From Sphingobacterium sp. SYP-B4668 (lineage in GTDB: Bacteria > Bacteroidota > Bacteroidia > Sphingobacteriales > Sphingobacteriaceae): a stretch of 64,000 bases of DNA. A program made the position numbers and the translations under genes. Below, piece after piece: positions 27,072 through 36,290 of the stretch. The stretch lies in contig NZ_CP115483.1 in assembly GCF_027627455.1 (NCBI RefSeq), positions 2,356,001 through 2,420,000 of the forward strand, in the 5' to 3' direction. The notes beneath the pieces were generated by a model. That model had not been told where the DNA came from, did no database searches, and saw only the letters and a program-made list of their open reading frames with translations. The first letter of the stretch is position 1. Every line of letters starts with the position of its first letter.

Positions 27072-28481
27072 GTGAAGACCAATTATCTCACAAAAATCAT
27101 TTTAATACTGGGCTTGTCTATTATGAATCAAGTCCAAGTAGATGCCCAAACATCATCTCCAAGTATACCCAAATGGGCTGAACGTGCTAATCAAGACCAA
27201 CAGGAACGTATGAAATGGTGGGCACACGATCGCTTCGGAATGTTCATCCATTGGGGGCTGTATGCCGTACCAGCCCGTCATGAATGGGTACAGCAGCGTG
27301 AGCAAATGAGCACAGAGAAATACAAGGAAACTTATTTTGACTTGTTTGATCCTGATCTTTACAATCCAGTTGAATGGGCCGCTTATGCTAAGGAAGCCGG
27401 AATGAAGTATGTCGTCATTACTACCCGCCATCATGATGGCTTCAGTTTGTGGGATACACAAGTAAGTGATTTTAAAGCGACCAATACGCCCGCCAAGCGT
27501 GATCTGTTAAAACCTTTTGTCGAGGCTTGTCGTGACGCTGGGTTAAAAATTGGGTTCTATTATTCGTTGATTGACTGGCATCATCCAGATTTTACAATAG
27601 ATGGTACCCACGCTCTTCGCAATAGTAAGGAAGCTAGAGAAACAAATGCAAAGCGCGATATGACCAAATACCGTAAGTTTATGAAAGATCAAGTTCGTGA
27701 ATTGTTGACCAATTACGGGAAGATTGATTTGTTGTTTTGGGATTTTTCGTATCCTGGTAAAGATGGTAAAGGACACCAAGATTGGGATAGTGAGGGTTTA
27801 GTTAAGTTAGCGAGGGAGCTGCAGCCTGAGATTATCATGAACGATCGATTAGATCTAATGGAAACAGATTGGGGTTGGGACTATAAGACGCCAGAACAAT
27901 TCATGCCTAATAAATGGCCCGAGCATAATGGTAAGCGTGTGGCTTGGGAGACCTGTCAAACATTCTCTGGCTCTTGGGGATACCATCGAGATGAGAATAC
28001 TTGGAAAAGCAATAACCAATTGATAGCGATGCTCATTGAAGTGGTGAGTAAAGGGGGGAATCTGCTGTTGAATGTTGGACCAACTGCTAGAGGGTATTTT
28101 GATGATCGTGCAACCGAACGCTTGGATGCAATAGGGCAGTGGATGAAGTATAATAGCAAGTCAATTTATGGATGTACCGCAGCGCCCGACGATGTTCAGA
28201 AGCCTGATAATACCTATCTGACCTATAATCCGGAATCTAAAAGAATGTACATCCACCTGCTTCAATGGCCATTTAAGACTTTATATCTTCCTGGCTTTAA
28301 GGGAAAGGTGAAGTATGCTCAGTTTTTGCATGATAATTCGGAAATTAAATTTACGTCGCGAAGTGCCGCCTCTGCTGGAGAGCACATGGCGATAACGGCA
28401 GGTGAGGGGGATTTGATTATGGATTTGCCAGTTGTCAAGCCAAATATAGAGATACCGGTAATTGAACTTATCCTAAATTAA
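27072..28481 (+). CDS. Alpha-L-fucosidase (GH29)
   Basis: Exported glycoside hydrolase of 469 residues that removes L-fucose from glycans. Family blocks: KWWAHDRFGMFIHWGLYAVP, VVITTRHHDGFSLWDT, FYYSLIDWHHPD, and KIDLLFWDFS with the probable nucleophile Asp224, then WETCQTFSGSWGYHRDENTW and GGNLLLNVGPTARG. The start is GTG at 27072; it is the only one that keeps the signal peptide (LTKIILILGLSIMNQVQVDA). The next ATG at 27123 would delete it. Located in the periplasm or on the cell surface; no lipobox. An operator-like palindrome lies upstream. Confidence 0.9.
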   Translation: MKTNYLTKIILILGLSIMNQVQVDAQTSSPSIPKWAERANQDQQERMKWWAHDRFGMFIHWGLYAVPARHEWVQQREQMSTEKYKETYFDLFDPDLYNPVEWAAYAKEAGMKYVVITTRHHDGFSLWDTQVSDFKATNTPAKRDLLKPFVEACRDAGLKIGFYYSLIDWHHPDFTIDGTHALRNSKEARETNAKRDMTKYRKFMKDQVRELLTNYGKIDLLFWDFSYPGKDGKGHQDWDSEGLVKLARELQPEIIMNDRLDLMETDWGWDYKTPEQFMPNKWPEHNGKRVAWETCQTFSGSWGYHRDENTWKSNNQLIAMLIEVVSKGGNLLLNVGPTARGYFDDRATERLDAIGQWMKYNSKSIYGCTAAPDDVQKPDNTYLTYNPESKRMYIHLLQWPFKTLYLPGFKGKVKYAQFLHDNSEIKFTSRSAASAGEHMAITAGEGDLIMDLPVVKPNIEIPVIELILN

Positions 28482-28513
28482 AAGGAGGGGTACACATGTA
28501 CCCCTCCTTTTTT
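28481..28513. terminator. Bidirectional terminator between fucosidase and pirin gene
   Basis: Thirteen-bp perfect stem AAAGGAGGGGTAC/GTACCCCTCCTTT with a 4-base loop, then TTTT; it also works for the convergent pirin gene. Confidence 0.9.
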
Positions 28514-28518
28514 AAGTT

Positions 28519-29400
28519 TTATTTGAGAGAAGAAGCCGGTAGTGGGACAAAGTCAGTCTCACCAGGTACCTTTGGGAATTTTTGATCTTTCCAGTCATGT
28601 TTGGCTTGTTCTATGGTCGCCCTATCAGAACTGACGAAATTCCAATGGATGAATCGTTGTTCTGGAAACGCATCTCCTCCAAAAATATATACTGTTGTAT
28701 TCTCACCTATTTCAAATTCGCAGAGTTTGGAGTCCTTAGCAATCAGGATGTGTTTCGGTTGATAGGTATTACCTTCACTTCGAATTTCCCCCGATAAGAT
28801 ATACAAACCACTTTCTCCAAAAAGGTATTCGCCTATGTTGACCTTTGCTGCTTTGGAGCTTTTTATTTCCAGAAAATATAGCGGACTGTGGATCGGTACA
28901 GGTGAAATTTTGTCAAATGCTTTGCCTGCAATAAGTTTGAATTGTACGCCATCTTGCTCCCATGTAGGTATGTCAGAGGCTTCGATGTGAGTAAATGTGG
29001 GCTCACTCTGTTCCAAGTCCTTCGGAAGGGCTACCCATATTTGTAATCCATGTAGTTTCTTTTCAGAATTACGCAAGTATTCTGGCGTCCGTTCAGAATG
29101 AACGACACCTTTACCCGCTGTCATCCAATTAACTGCGCCTGGTTGGATTTCGACAGCTGACCCAATACTATCCCGATGAAATATTGCACCTTCAAATAAA
29201 TAAGTCAGCGTAGACAACCCAATATGTGGATGAGGGGGCACGTCCAAGTTTTCGTAATCTTTAAGTGCAGCTGGTCCCATATGGTCGATGAAAACAAACG
29301 GACCGACTGCCCGTTTCTGAATAAAGGGCAAAAGTCTGCCTACCATAAAGTTTCCAATATCAGCAGCACGCTCTTCAATTATCAATCCTATATTTGACAT
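28519..29400 (-). CDS. Pirin family protein
   Basis: Bicupin protein of 293 residues. The N-terminal pirin domain shows GPFVFIDHMGPA, the metal-binding HPHIGLSTLTYLFEG (His residues) and NWMTAGKGVVHSERTPE. Some bacterial pirins are quercetin 2,3-dioxygenases, others have no known activity. Last gene of a minus-strand group: pirin (29791), GNAT (29411), this gene, with 10 bases to the GNAT. Confidence 0.9.
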   Translation of the reverse strand: MSNIGLIIEERAADIGNFMVGRLLPFIQKRAVGPFVFIDHMGPAALKDYENLDVPPHPHIGLSTLTYLFEGAIFHRDSIGSAVEIQPGAVNWMTAGKGVVHSERTPEYLRNSEKKLHGLQIWVALPKDLEQSEPTFTHIEASDIPTWEQDGVQFKLIAGKAFDKISPVPIHSPLYFLEIKSSKAAKVNIGEYLFGESGLYILSGEIRSEGNTYQPKHILIAKDSKLCEFEIGENTTVYIFGGDAFPEQRFIHWNFVSSDRATIEQAKHDWKDQKFPKVPGETDFVPLPASSLK

Positions 29401-29410
29401 AATGTATGCT

Positions 29411-29722
29411 TTAATCTAATGAAGTTCTATTTTCAGATATAATTCTTTTCCATTCTGGATGTCTTTTGATGTACGCGACCACCAATGGACAAAGTGGATT
29501 TAGCTTTTTTCCACTTTTTTCAATGGACTCCAATGTCTTTTCGATGACAGCAGTAGAAGCTCCTTGACCTTGCAGGGAATCCTCTACTTCGGTATGAAGT
29601 AAGGTAATTTGGGATGCACTTTCTCGATACGTGATGAATGCTTTGCTACCTTCAATATTTATCTCATATTGGTGGTCCTTTTCGTTCTTAACCAAAGGGA
29701 TACTTAAAAATTCTTCTTTCAT
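29411..29722 (-). CDS. GNAT-like N-acetyltransferase (YjdJ/Acetyltransf_CG type)
   Basis: Short protein of 103 residues with the compact acetyltransferase fold: FITYRESASQITLLHTEVED, LQGQGASTAVIEKTLES (acetyl-CoA-binding QGQGxx loop) and CPLVVAYIKRHPEW. Members of this small family lack a known substrate. It lies between two pirin genes in one operon. Confidence 0.85.
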   Translation of the reverse strand: MKEEFLSIPLVKNEKDHQYEINIEGSKAFITYRESASQITLLHTEVEDSLQGQGASTAVIEKTLESIEKSGKKLNPLCPLVVAYIKRHPEWKRIISENRTSLD

Positions 29723-29790
29723 GGATATCTATGTTTAGTGAAAAAATCCTTAACCTTCTTCTTCTGCTGTTTACCTTTAGTAATTTCGGG

Positions 29791-30666
29791 TTAATCTTCC
29801 AAATAGCCAAATTTTCCCTTATTAAATTCGTCAAATGCCTCGACAATCTCGGTCTTTGTATTCATGACAAAGGGGCCGTGCGCTACAATGGGCTCGTGAA
29901 TCGGCGCTCCACTTAATATAAGTACAATTGCGTTGTCTGTAGCTTCAACATCAAAATCCTCACCGTTGTTTTCAAAAAGAACAAAATTATCCGTAGGGAC
30001 CGATTGCCCATTGACTTTAATATTTCCTTCGATTACGACCAATGCTGTATTGTAGGACGATGGAAAAGAAAAGTCTGCATGCCGTCCAGTGTTTAATTTC
30101 AAGGTCATGAGGTTCACAGGAGTGAATGTTGAGGCAGGACCTTTGTTCCCTTTGTACTCACCAGCAATTAACTCTATTACACCGGCTTGGTCGTGTAGCT
30201 TGACAACAGTCATATCCGCATGCGCTATTGCTTGGTATTTTGGAGAACTTTTTTTGTTCACTGCTGGCAAATTAATCCATAGCTGCACCATTTGAAATTC
30301 ACCACCGGTTTTATTGAAGCTTTCTTCGTGGTACTCTTTGTGAAGTATACCGGATCCTGCTGTCATCCATTGCACATCTCCTTCGTTTATCACACCTCCA
30401 CCGCCACTGCTATCGTGGTGTGCGACTTTACCCTTATAGGCAATAGTGACTGTTTCAAAACCTTTGTGGGGGTGCACACCGACCCCTTTCAAATGTTCTG
30501 ACGGAGGGAATGTGAATTTTGCGTTATAATCCAGTAAGATAAATGGACTCATTCTCTCCATCGTAACACCAGGTGCACTCGGGATAAAGTTGTGGACCCT
30601 GAATCCGTCGCCAACGAAATGTGCATGTCTAGGCGCTATTATTTTTTCAATTTTTTTTGTGTTCAT
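29791..30666 (-). CDS. Pirin family protein
   Basis: Bicupin of 291 residues: MSPFILLDYNAKFTFP, metal-binding GVHPHKGFETVTIAYKG, and VQWMTAGSGILHKEY. Its closest relatives are also annotated pirin or quercetinase. It is only moderately similar to the other pirin 400 bases downstream, so the two are distinct paralogues. First gene of the pirin-GNAT-pirin operon. Confidence 0.9.
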   Translation of the reverse strand: MNTKKIEKIIAPRHAHFVGDGFRVHNFIPSAPGVTMERMSPFILLDYNAKFTFPPSEHLKGVGVHPHKGFETVTIAYKGKVAHHDSSGGGGVINEGDVQWMTAGSGILHKEYHEESFNKTGGEFQMVQLWINLPAVNKKSSPKYQAIAHADMTVVKLHDQAGVIELIAGEYKGNKGPASTFTPVNLMTLKLNTGRHADFSFPSSYNTALVVIEGNIKVNGQSVPTDNFVLFENNGEDFDVEATDNAIVLILSGAPIHEPIVAHGPFVMNTKTEIVEAFDEFNKGKFGYLED

Positions 30667-30874
30667 CTCGATTCTCCTTTTTATGAATGCTAATTCGTAC
30701 GTTACAAAAGGGTACTTTGACCCTTAGCATATGATCTAGTCGTTAGATTGCTTTTGTGACAAGACAAAGGTATGCACGAATAGTTGTGTGAGCATTGATG
30801 TAAGATAAGAAAGACAAATTTTTCAAGTCCCCTTTAGCGAAGCGTTGAGCGTAATATTCTCTAAAGGCAAGGTG

Positions 30875-31435
30875 CTATTTACAAGGATAAATCATGTGGT
30901 AGTACTGTCCGCCAGCAAAGTCCTTTTTGGAGTCGATTTGAAAGCCGACACGTGCATAGAGGCGTTGTGCATTTGGATTGGTGAAGTCCACCAATAGGCC
31001 CACCTTTGAAAAATTGTGATCTTGGGCGTAGTTCAAGATGTGACGGAGCAATAGACCTCCGATACCCTTTCCCTGCTGATTGGGAGCTACAGCGATAGTA
31101 TCGAGATAAAGCTCATCCCCATCAGTTTCATTATCGAGTTGCAAGTGCTGATTGTATTTGTCCTGCATGAGCCGCAACACCGGGGCTCTTAGGGAGGCCA
31201 GTTGGTCGCCATCATAGGCAGTAATACTACCTACAATTTGATCATTTTCATCAATAGCGACAAATGTGTTCTCATAACTGTATTGATTGCTCTTTTGTTT
31301 AAAAAGCTCAGTTAGAAAATAAGTAGCTTCCTTTTTGTCTTTTTTTCCAATGAAACGATACACAATATCTTCCATAGCTTGCAGCATTAGGGCAGCGGCG
31401 GCTTCATCTGTTGGTTGTGCTTTTCTGATATACAT
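30875..31435 (-). CDS. GNAT family N-acetyltransferase
   Basis: Acetyltransferase of about 186 residues, beginning MYIRKAQPTDEAAAALML. The acetyl-CoA site is LDTIAVAPNQQGKGIGGLLLR, with NFSKVGLLVDFTNPNAQRLYARVGF following. An earlier in-frame start at 31480 would add 15 residues that do not resemble the family. Monocistronic, beyond the RND terminator; substrate unknown. Confidence 0.85.
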   Translation of the reverse strand: MYIRKAQPTDEAAAALMLQAMEDIVYRFIGKKDKKEATYFLTELFKQKSNQYSYENTFVAIDENDQIVGSITAYDGDQLASLRAPVLRLMQDKYNQHLQLDNETDGDELYLDTIAVAPNQQGKGIGGLLLRHILNYAQDHNFSKVGLLVDFTNPNAQRLYARVGFQIDSKKDFAGGQYYHMIYPCK

Positions 31436-31643
31436 GCGTGAGCAATTTGATTGAATGATTTCAAAAATAATGTATTTCACGAATATCCTAAGACATAAAT
31501 ATTATAATGTTTTTATGAAGCAATCAAAATATGCTGAATTCAGAATATTTAAATCTTATAAGGTGGGGCCTGTGTCTGACTCTTCAAAGAAATGTCAAAA
31601 TACAGGAAGAACGGTTTAATTTTATGTAGGATGATATTTAATA

Positions 31644-31681
31644 AAACAGTCCGACTAAAAAAGACTTTAGCCGGACTGTTT
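31644..31681 (-). terminator. Terminator of the RND efflux operon
   Basis: Ten-bp stem AAACAGTCCG/CGGACTGTTT with an inner CTAAA/TTTAG stem, followed on the minus strand by TTTTATT. It lies 34 bases beyond the RND stop codon. Confidence 0.8.
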
Positions 31682-31714
31682 ATTATGTTAGTTCTTTAAA
31701 AAAAATGATGTAAG

Positions 31715-34700
31715 TTACCAGCCACCTCCTAATGCTTTGTAGATGTTCAATTGAATCAGGATGTTCTCTTTACGGCTTTGTATTTCTTCCATACTTACTT
31801 CCAACGCTGATCGCTGTGCACTCAATATATCAAGGTATGTAGCACGTCCAGCTACAAACAGATCGTTGGATACAGTCGCAGCCTCATTCAGTACATCTAC
31901 TTCCTGTGCCAATATCTCTTGCCGTTCTTTTGCATCATTTTGAATTTCTAGTTGACTGAATAGCTCTTGCCAAGCTTTTAGTACAGTTCGTTCATATTGA
32001 TAGAATTGGATACCGTAGTTGGCTTTGTACTGTGCATAAGTTGCGTTTAGTGCACGTCTATTGAGCAGAGGCGCAGAGACACCTCCAAGTAAGCTATAGG
32101 CGAGTGACGAAGTAGACATGAGCTTCTCTATTCGAAAGGAATTCAATCCAATCTGAGGAGACAAGACCAGAGATGGGTATAGATTTGCTTTAGCTGCATC
32201 GGTTTCCATACCTGCTGCCATGAGATTCAAAGTAGCCTGGCGAATATCAGGGCGTGAAGCCAGCATAATGTCCGTATGAGTAGACGGGATGGCTTCGAAT
32301 ATGGTCGTGATATTCTCAGGAAGAATCGTGCGTTCTATCTTTCCATCAAATCTGCCCATTAAAAAGTTTATTTCGTTTTCAATTTCCCTTATTTGTTGCA
32401 GTCCTTTCTTCTCTTGGGCTTTAGCATTCAATAGGGCTGCTCTAAATTGGTTGACGCTTAATGAGTTGGCAGTTCCTGCTTTTTTCATAACCTCCATGAT
32501 ATCTAAGCTTTTGGACTGAATAGCGATGTTCTCTCGAATAGCTTGTTGTTCAGCATCCAAGGCAACTAGGTCGTAATATCTGTTCGCAATTTCAGTAACC
32601 AATTCGGATTGCACCAATTTTTTTGCTTCATAGCTCCCTAAATATTCATGATATGCTGCATTTTTTAGGCTTTTCAGTTTGCCCCATATATCCAATTGCC
32701 AAACAGAGCGAAGCCCTATGAAATAATCCGGTACAGGATTCGGTATAATTTTGGAACCAGAGATGTTGTCCGAAAGATTTTGATCAAAGATTCCAGTACC
32801 ATCTATCGTATAATCTCCAAATCTATTGAGGCTTCCCTCAATTGCTAAGTCCACTTGGGGGAGTTGCTCACCTTTACGCATGGTGAGCTTGGCCCTGCTG
32901 AATTCTATACGTTGAAGGGCTTCTCCAATATCAGGGCTGTTGACCAATGCCGTGTCCACTAGTTTGCGTAAGTGTTCATCCTTGAAAAAGGTGCTCCACT
33001 TGAGGTCAGTTATTAATTTCCCCTCATTTGAAGTAGAATCTGTTATGGGAAGTCTGGATGGTACAAAAGTATCGCGCACGTCTGACTGTATTTTACAACT
33101 TCCAAATAGTACAAGAATGAATACAATCCCAATGGTTGCCTCAACGATTTTAGGCTTACCTTTTTTTGCAATGGTCTTTTTGGTTGCATTGAACAATACA
33201 TATAACCCGGGTATAATCAAGACCCCAAAGATGGTGCCTATAAGCATGCCCCCTAAAGCCGCAAGTCCGATAGATTTGTTGCCAAGTGCTCCAGCTCCCG
33301 AGGCCATTGCCAATGGAACTAGACCCGCCGCAAAGGCAAAAGAGGTCATGAGGATAGGGCGTAGGCGCATTACTGCTGCTTCAATGGATGCCTCAACTAC
33401 GGATAATCCTTGTTTGTGCTTAATTACTGCATATTCAATGATTAGAATAGCATTTTTGCCCAATAGTCCAATCAACATGACCAAGGCTACTTGTGCATAA
33501 ATGTTGTTTTCCATCCCAAATACCTTTAGGAAAAAGAAGGCCCCGAAAATTCCCGCTGGTAAAGAGAAAAGTACAGGCATTGGAAGTAAGAAACTTTCGT
33601 ATTGGGCGCATAATAGGAGGTATACAAAAAGCAAACATATTCCGAATATATAGACGGCCTGATTACCAGAAGCCTTCTGTTCCTTCGTCATTCCTGACCA
33701 TTCAAATGCATAGCCGGCAGGTAATTTTTCTTTAGCAATACGTTCTACTGCCTCGATTACCTGCCCCGAGCTGTAGCCTGGTGCCGGATCTCCATTTAAC
33801 ATTGCAGAGGCATACATATTGTAACGAGTAATTTGTTCGGGTCCATAAACTCGTTCCATCCGCATGAAAGCTGAGTAAGCGACCATTTCATCTTTATCGT
33901 TTTTCACAAAAAGCTGCAGTACATCTTCTGGTTTTTGGCGATACATCGCATCTGCTTGCACCATGACTTTGTACATCTGTCCATAACGAATAAAGTTGGT
34001 CGCGTAAAAACTACCCATCAATGTCTGCAAGGTATTCATTGCATTTTCGACAGATATCCCCTTTTTAGCGGCTAGGTCGTAATCTATATGGAGCATGTAT
34101 TGCGGAAAGTTAGTCTCAAAAGACGTGAAGACATTTCCAATTTCGTCACTGCTCTTAAGATCGTCCATAAAAGTATTGACTACCTCAGAGAATGCTGTGA
34201 GATCATCTTTGCCCGAACGATCCAATAGACGAAGTTCAAATCCAGAAGAGTTTCCAAACCCAGGTACTGTAGGTGGTGGGAAAAACTCGATTTCGGCGTC
34301 TTTGATATGTTTTGTCTTTTCTTTTAATTCATCGATAATTTCCCAGACAGACTGCTCCCTGTCTGACCAGCTTGCGAGGTTGATCATTCCCATTCCATAC
34401 GACGAGCCCGAAACTTCATTCACAAGACTATAGCCAGATAGTGTGGATACAGTCTCTACGGCTTTTAGGTCGCGGCTGATTTTGTCTACTTCATTCATGA
34501 CTACTTCTGTACGGTCTACCGTCGCTCCAGGCGGAGTAGTGACATTCACATAGATCATCCCTTGGTCTTCGGTCGGGATAAAGCCGCCCGGTAATATGCT
34601 ACTCATTCCCCACGTGGCAGCAAATGAGCCAACGAGTAGTCCGATGGTTAATGTACGCCTGTTGGCAATAGTACGGACCACAACGGCATATTTACCAGAG

Positions 34701-36280
34701 GTATTGTTGTACCATCTATTAAACCCATTGAAAAAGCGAGTAAGTAGATTGTTGTTTTTCTTTTTACCATGTGGTGATTTTAGCATGATGGCGCAGAGTG
34801 CCGGGGTAAGCGTCAATGCGTTGATTCCTGAGATGACGATTGCTGAGGCCAGTGTGAGCGAGAATTGTCTATAGAATATCCCAACCGGTCCATCCAAGAA
34901 AGCCACAGGGATGAAAACTGCTGACATGACCAATGTAATGGCAATAATTGCTGATCCCACTTCCTTCATCGCGGCAAATGTTGCTTCACGAGGCGTGAGT
35001 GTTTCATCGTCTTCCATTTTGGCAAAAACCGCTTCTACCACGACAATGGCATTGTCTACCACGATACCGATAGCTAATACGAGCGCAAAGAGTGTCAACA
35101 GATTGATGGAGAATCCCAACATCTGCATAAAGAAAAGTGCTCCTATCAAACACACTGGTACAGCCAAAGCCGGAATTAATGTGGACCTAAAGTCTTGCAG
35201 GAAAATAAATACCACCAGAAAAACGAGTAAAAAGGCTTCAATTAATGTAGTAATGACACTGCTGATAGACGCATCCAAAAAGCGCGAAACATCATAGCCC
35301 AATGTGTAGGTCATTCCTGGCGGGAAGCTTGTTTCCTTTAGGTCGGACATGCGCTGCTTTACATTGTTGATGACATCTTGAGCATTCGATCCAGGCAATT
35401 GCTTCATCATGATTGAAGCAGAAGGTCTTCCGTCGGTTTTCGAGACCATTTCATAATCCAACGAACCAAATTCCAAAGTTGCAATGTCTTTGATTCGCAA
35501 TACGGATCCATCGGCATTGGCTCTTATCGGAATATTTTCATACTCCTCTGCTTCTGTAAACTTTCCGGTATAGCGCAGGACATATTGTTGCATATTGACG
35601 ACTTTGTCTGATCCTATTCCAGTTTGACCGGGAGCAGCCTCAATGTTTTGAGCTCTAAGAGAAGCAATTACTTCATCTGCGCTGATATTATAGGAGGCTA
35701 GGCGGTCAGGTTTTAACCATACGCGCATAGCATAATCCCGCATTCCCATAATTTGGGCAAAACCTACTCCTTCGATACGTTTCAATTCCTTGAGGATATT
35801 GATGTCGGTAAAGTTGTAGATGAAGCGTTCATCTGCACGCTCGTCCTCACTATAAATATTGAGGTACATAAGCATACTGTTCACTTCTTTTTCAGTCGTT
35901 ACACCAGCTTTAATGACCTCCTCTGGAAGTTCGTCTAATACCGTGGTTACGCGGTTTTGTACGTTTACTGCTGCGATATCCGGATCCGTGCCTACTTTGA
36001 AGAATATTTGTATCAAGGTATTTCCGTTGTTGGTACTTACCGTGGACATGGATGTCATCCCCGCAACGCCGTTAATGGCTTTTTCCAAAGGTATTGCTAC
36101 TGCATTTGTACTCACTTCTGCATTAGCACCGGTGTAATTTGCTGTCACCACTACAGAAGGGGGGACGATATCAGGAAACTGTGTCACCGGAAGTGTAAAT
36201 AGGGAAAGTAATCCCAATAGGGTAATGAAGACCGATATCACCAGGGATAAAATCGGCCGTTTTATAAAAATGTCAAACAT
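31715..36280 (-). CDS. RND multidrug pump fused to a TolC/NodT-type outer-membrane factor
   Basis: Single 1521-residue protein joining two normally separate efflux components. Residues 1-1040 are an HAE1-type inner-membrane RND pump (MFDIFIKRPILSLVISVFIT; TM4 VLAIGIVVDNAIVVVEAV; Lys942 in LLGKNAIL). A short hydrophobic segment ending LVLFGSCK then leads into residues 1062-1521, an outer-membrane factor of the NodT lipoprotein type (PRTL-like repeats, GVSAPLLNRRALNATYAQYK, ALGGGW). Cys1062 has the form of a lipobox, so the factor may be released by lipoprotein signal peptidase. TM4 has Asp409-Asn410 where AcrB has Asp407-Asp408. Operon with the adaptor upstream, 10-base gap. The continuity of the frame is clear; processing is inference. 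Confidence 0.9.
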   Translation of the reverse strand: MFDIFIKRPILSLVISVFITLLGLLSLFTLPVTQFPDIVPPSVVVTANYTGANAEVSTNAVAIPLEKAINGVAGMTSMSTVSTNNGNTLIQIFFKVGTDPDIAAVNVQNRVTTVLDELPEEVIKAGVTTEKEVNSMLMYLNIYSEDERADERFIYNFTDINILKELKRIEGVGFAQIMGMRDYAMRVWLKPDRLASYNISADEVIASLRAQNIEAAPGQTGIGSDKVVNMQQYVLRYTGKFTEAEEYENIPIRANADGSVLRIKDIATLEFGSLDYEMVSKTDGRPSASIMMKQLPGSNAQDVINNVKQRMSDLKETSFPPGMTYTLGYDVSRFLDASISSVITTLIEAFLLVFLVVFIFLQDFRSTLIPALAVPVCLIGALFFMQMLGFSINLLTLFALVLAIGIVVDNAIVVVEAVFAKMEDDETLTPREATFAAMKEVGSAIIAITLVMSAVFIPVAFLDGPVGIFYRQFSLTLASAIVISGINALTLTPALCAIMLKSPHGKKKNNNLLTRFFNGFNRWYNNTSGKYAVVVRTIANRRTLTIGLLVGSFAATWGMSSILPGGFIPTEDQGMIYVNVTTPPGATVDRTEVVMNEVDKISRDLKAVETVSTLSGYSLVNEVSGSSYGMGMINLASWSDREQSVWEIIDELKEKTKHIKDAEIEFFPPPTVPGFGNSSGFELRLLDRSGKDDLTAFSEVVNTFMDDLKSSDEIGNVFTSFETNFPQYMLHIDYDLAAKKGISVENAMNTLQTLMGSFYATNFIRYGQMYKVMVQADAMYRQKPEDVLQLFVKNDKDEMVAYSAFMRMERVYGPEQITRYNMYASAMLNGDPAPGYSSGQVIEAVERIAKEKLPAGYAFEWSGMTKEQKASGNQAVYIFGICLLFVYLLLCAQYESFLLPMPVLFSLPAGIFGAFFFLKVFGMENNIYAQVALVMLIGLLGKNAILIIEYAVIKHKQGLSVVEASIEAAVMRLRPILMTSFAFAAGLVPLAMASGAGALGNKSIGLAALGGMLIGTIFGVLIIPGLYVLFNATKKTIAKKGKPKIVEATIGIVFILVLFGSCKIQSDVRDTFVPSRLPITDSTSNEGKLITDLKWSTFFKDEHLRKLVDTALVNSPDIGEALQRIEFSRAKLTMRKGEQLPQVDLAIEGSLNRFGDYTIDGTGIFDQNLSDNISGSKIIPNPVPDYFIGLRSVWQLDIWGKLKSLKNAAYHEYLGSYEAKKLVQSELVTEIANRYYDLVALDAEQQAIRENIAIQSKSLDIMEVMKKAGTANSLSVNQFRAALLNAKAQEKKGLQQIREIENEINFLMGRFDGKIERTILPENITTIFEAIPSTHTDIMLASRPDIRQATLNLMAAGMETDAAKANLYPSLVLSPQIGLNSFRIEKLMSTSSLAYSLLGGVSAPLLNRRALNATYAQYKANYGIQFYQYERTVLKAWQELFSQLEIQNDAKERQEILAQEVDVLNEAATVSNDLFVAGRATYLDILSAQRSALEVSMEEIQSRKENILIQLNIYKALGGGW

Positions 36281-36290
36281 TTGATTTTAC

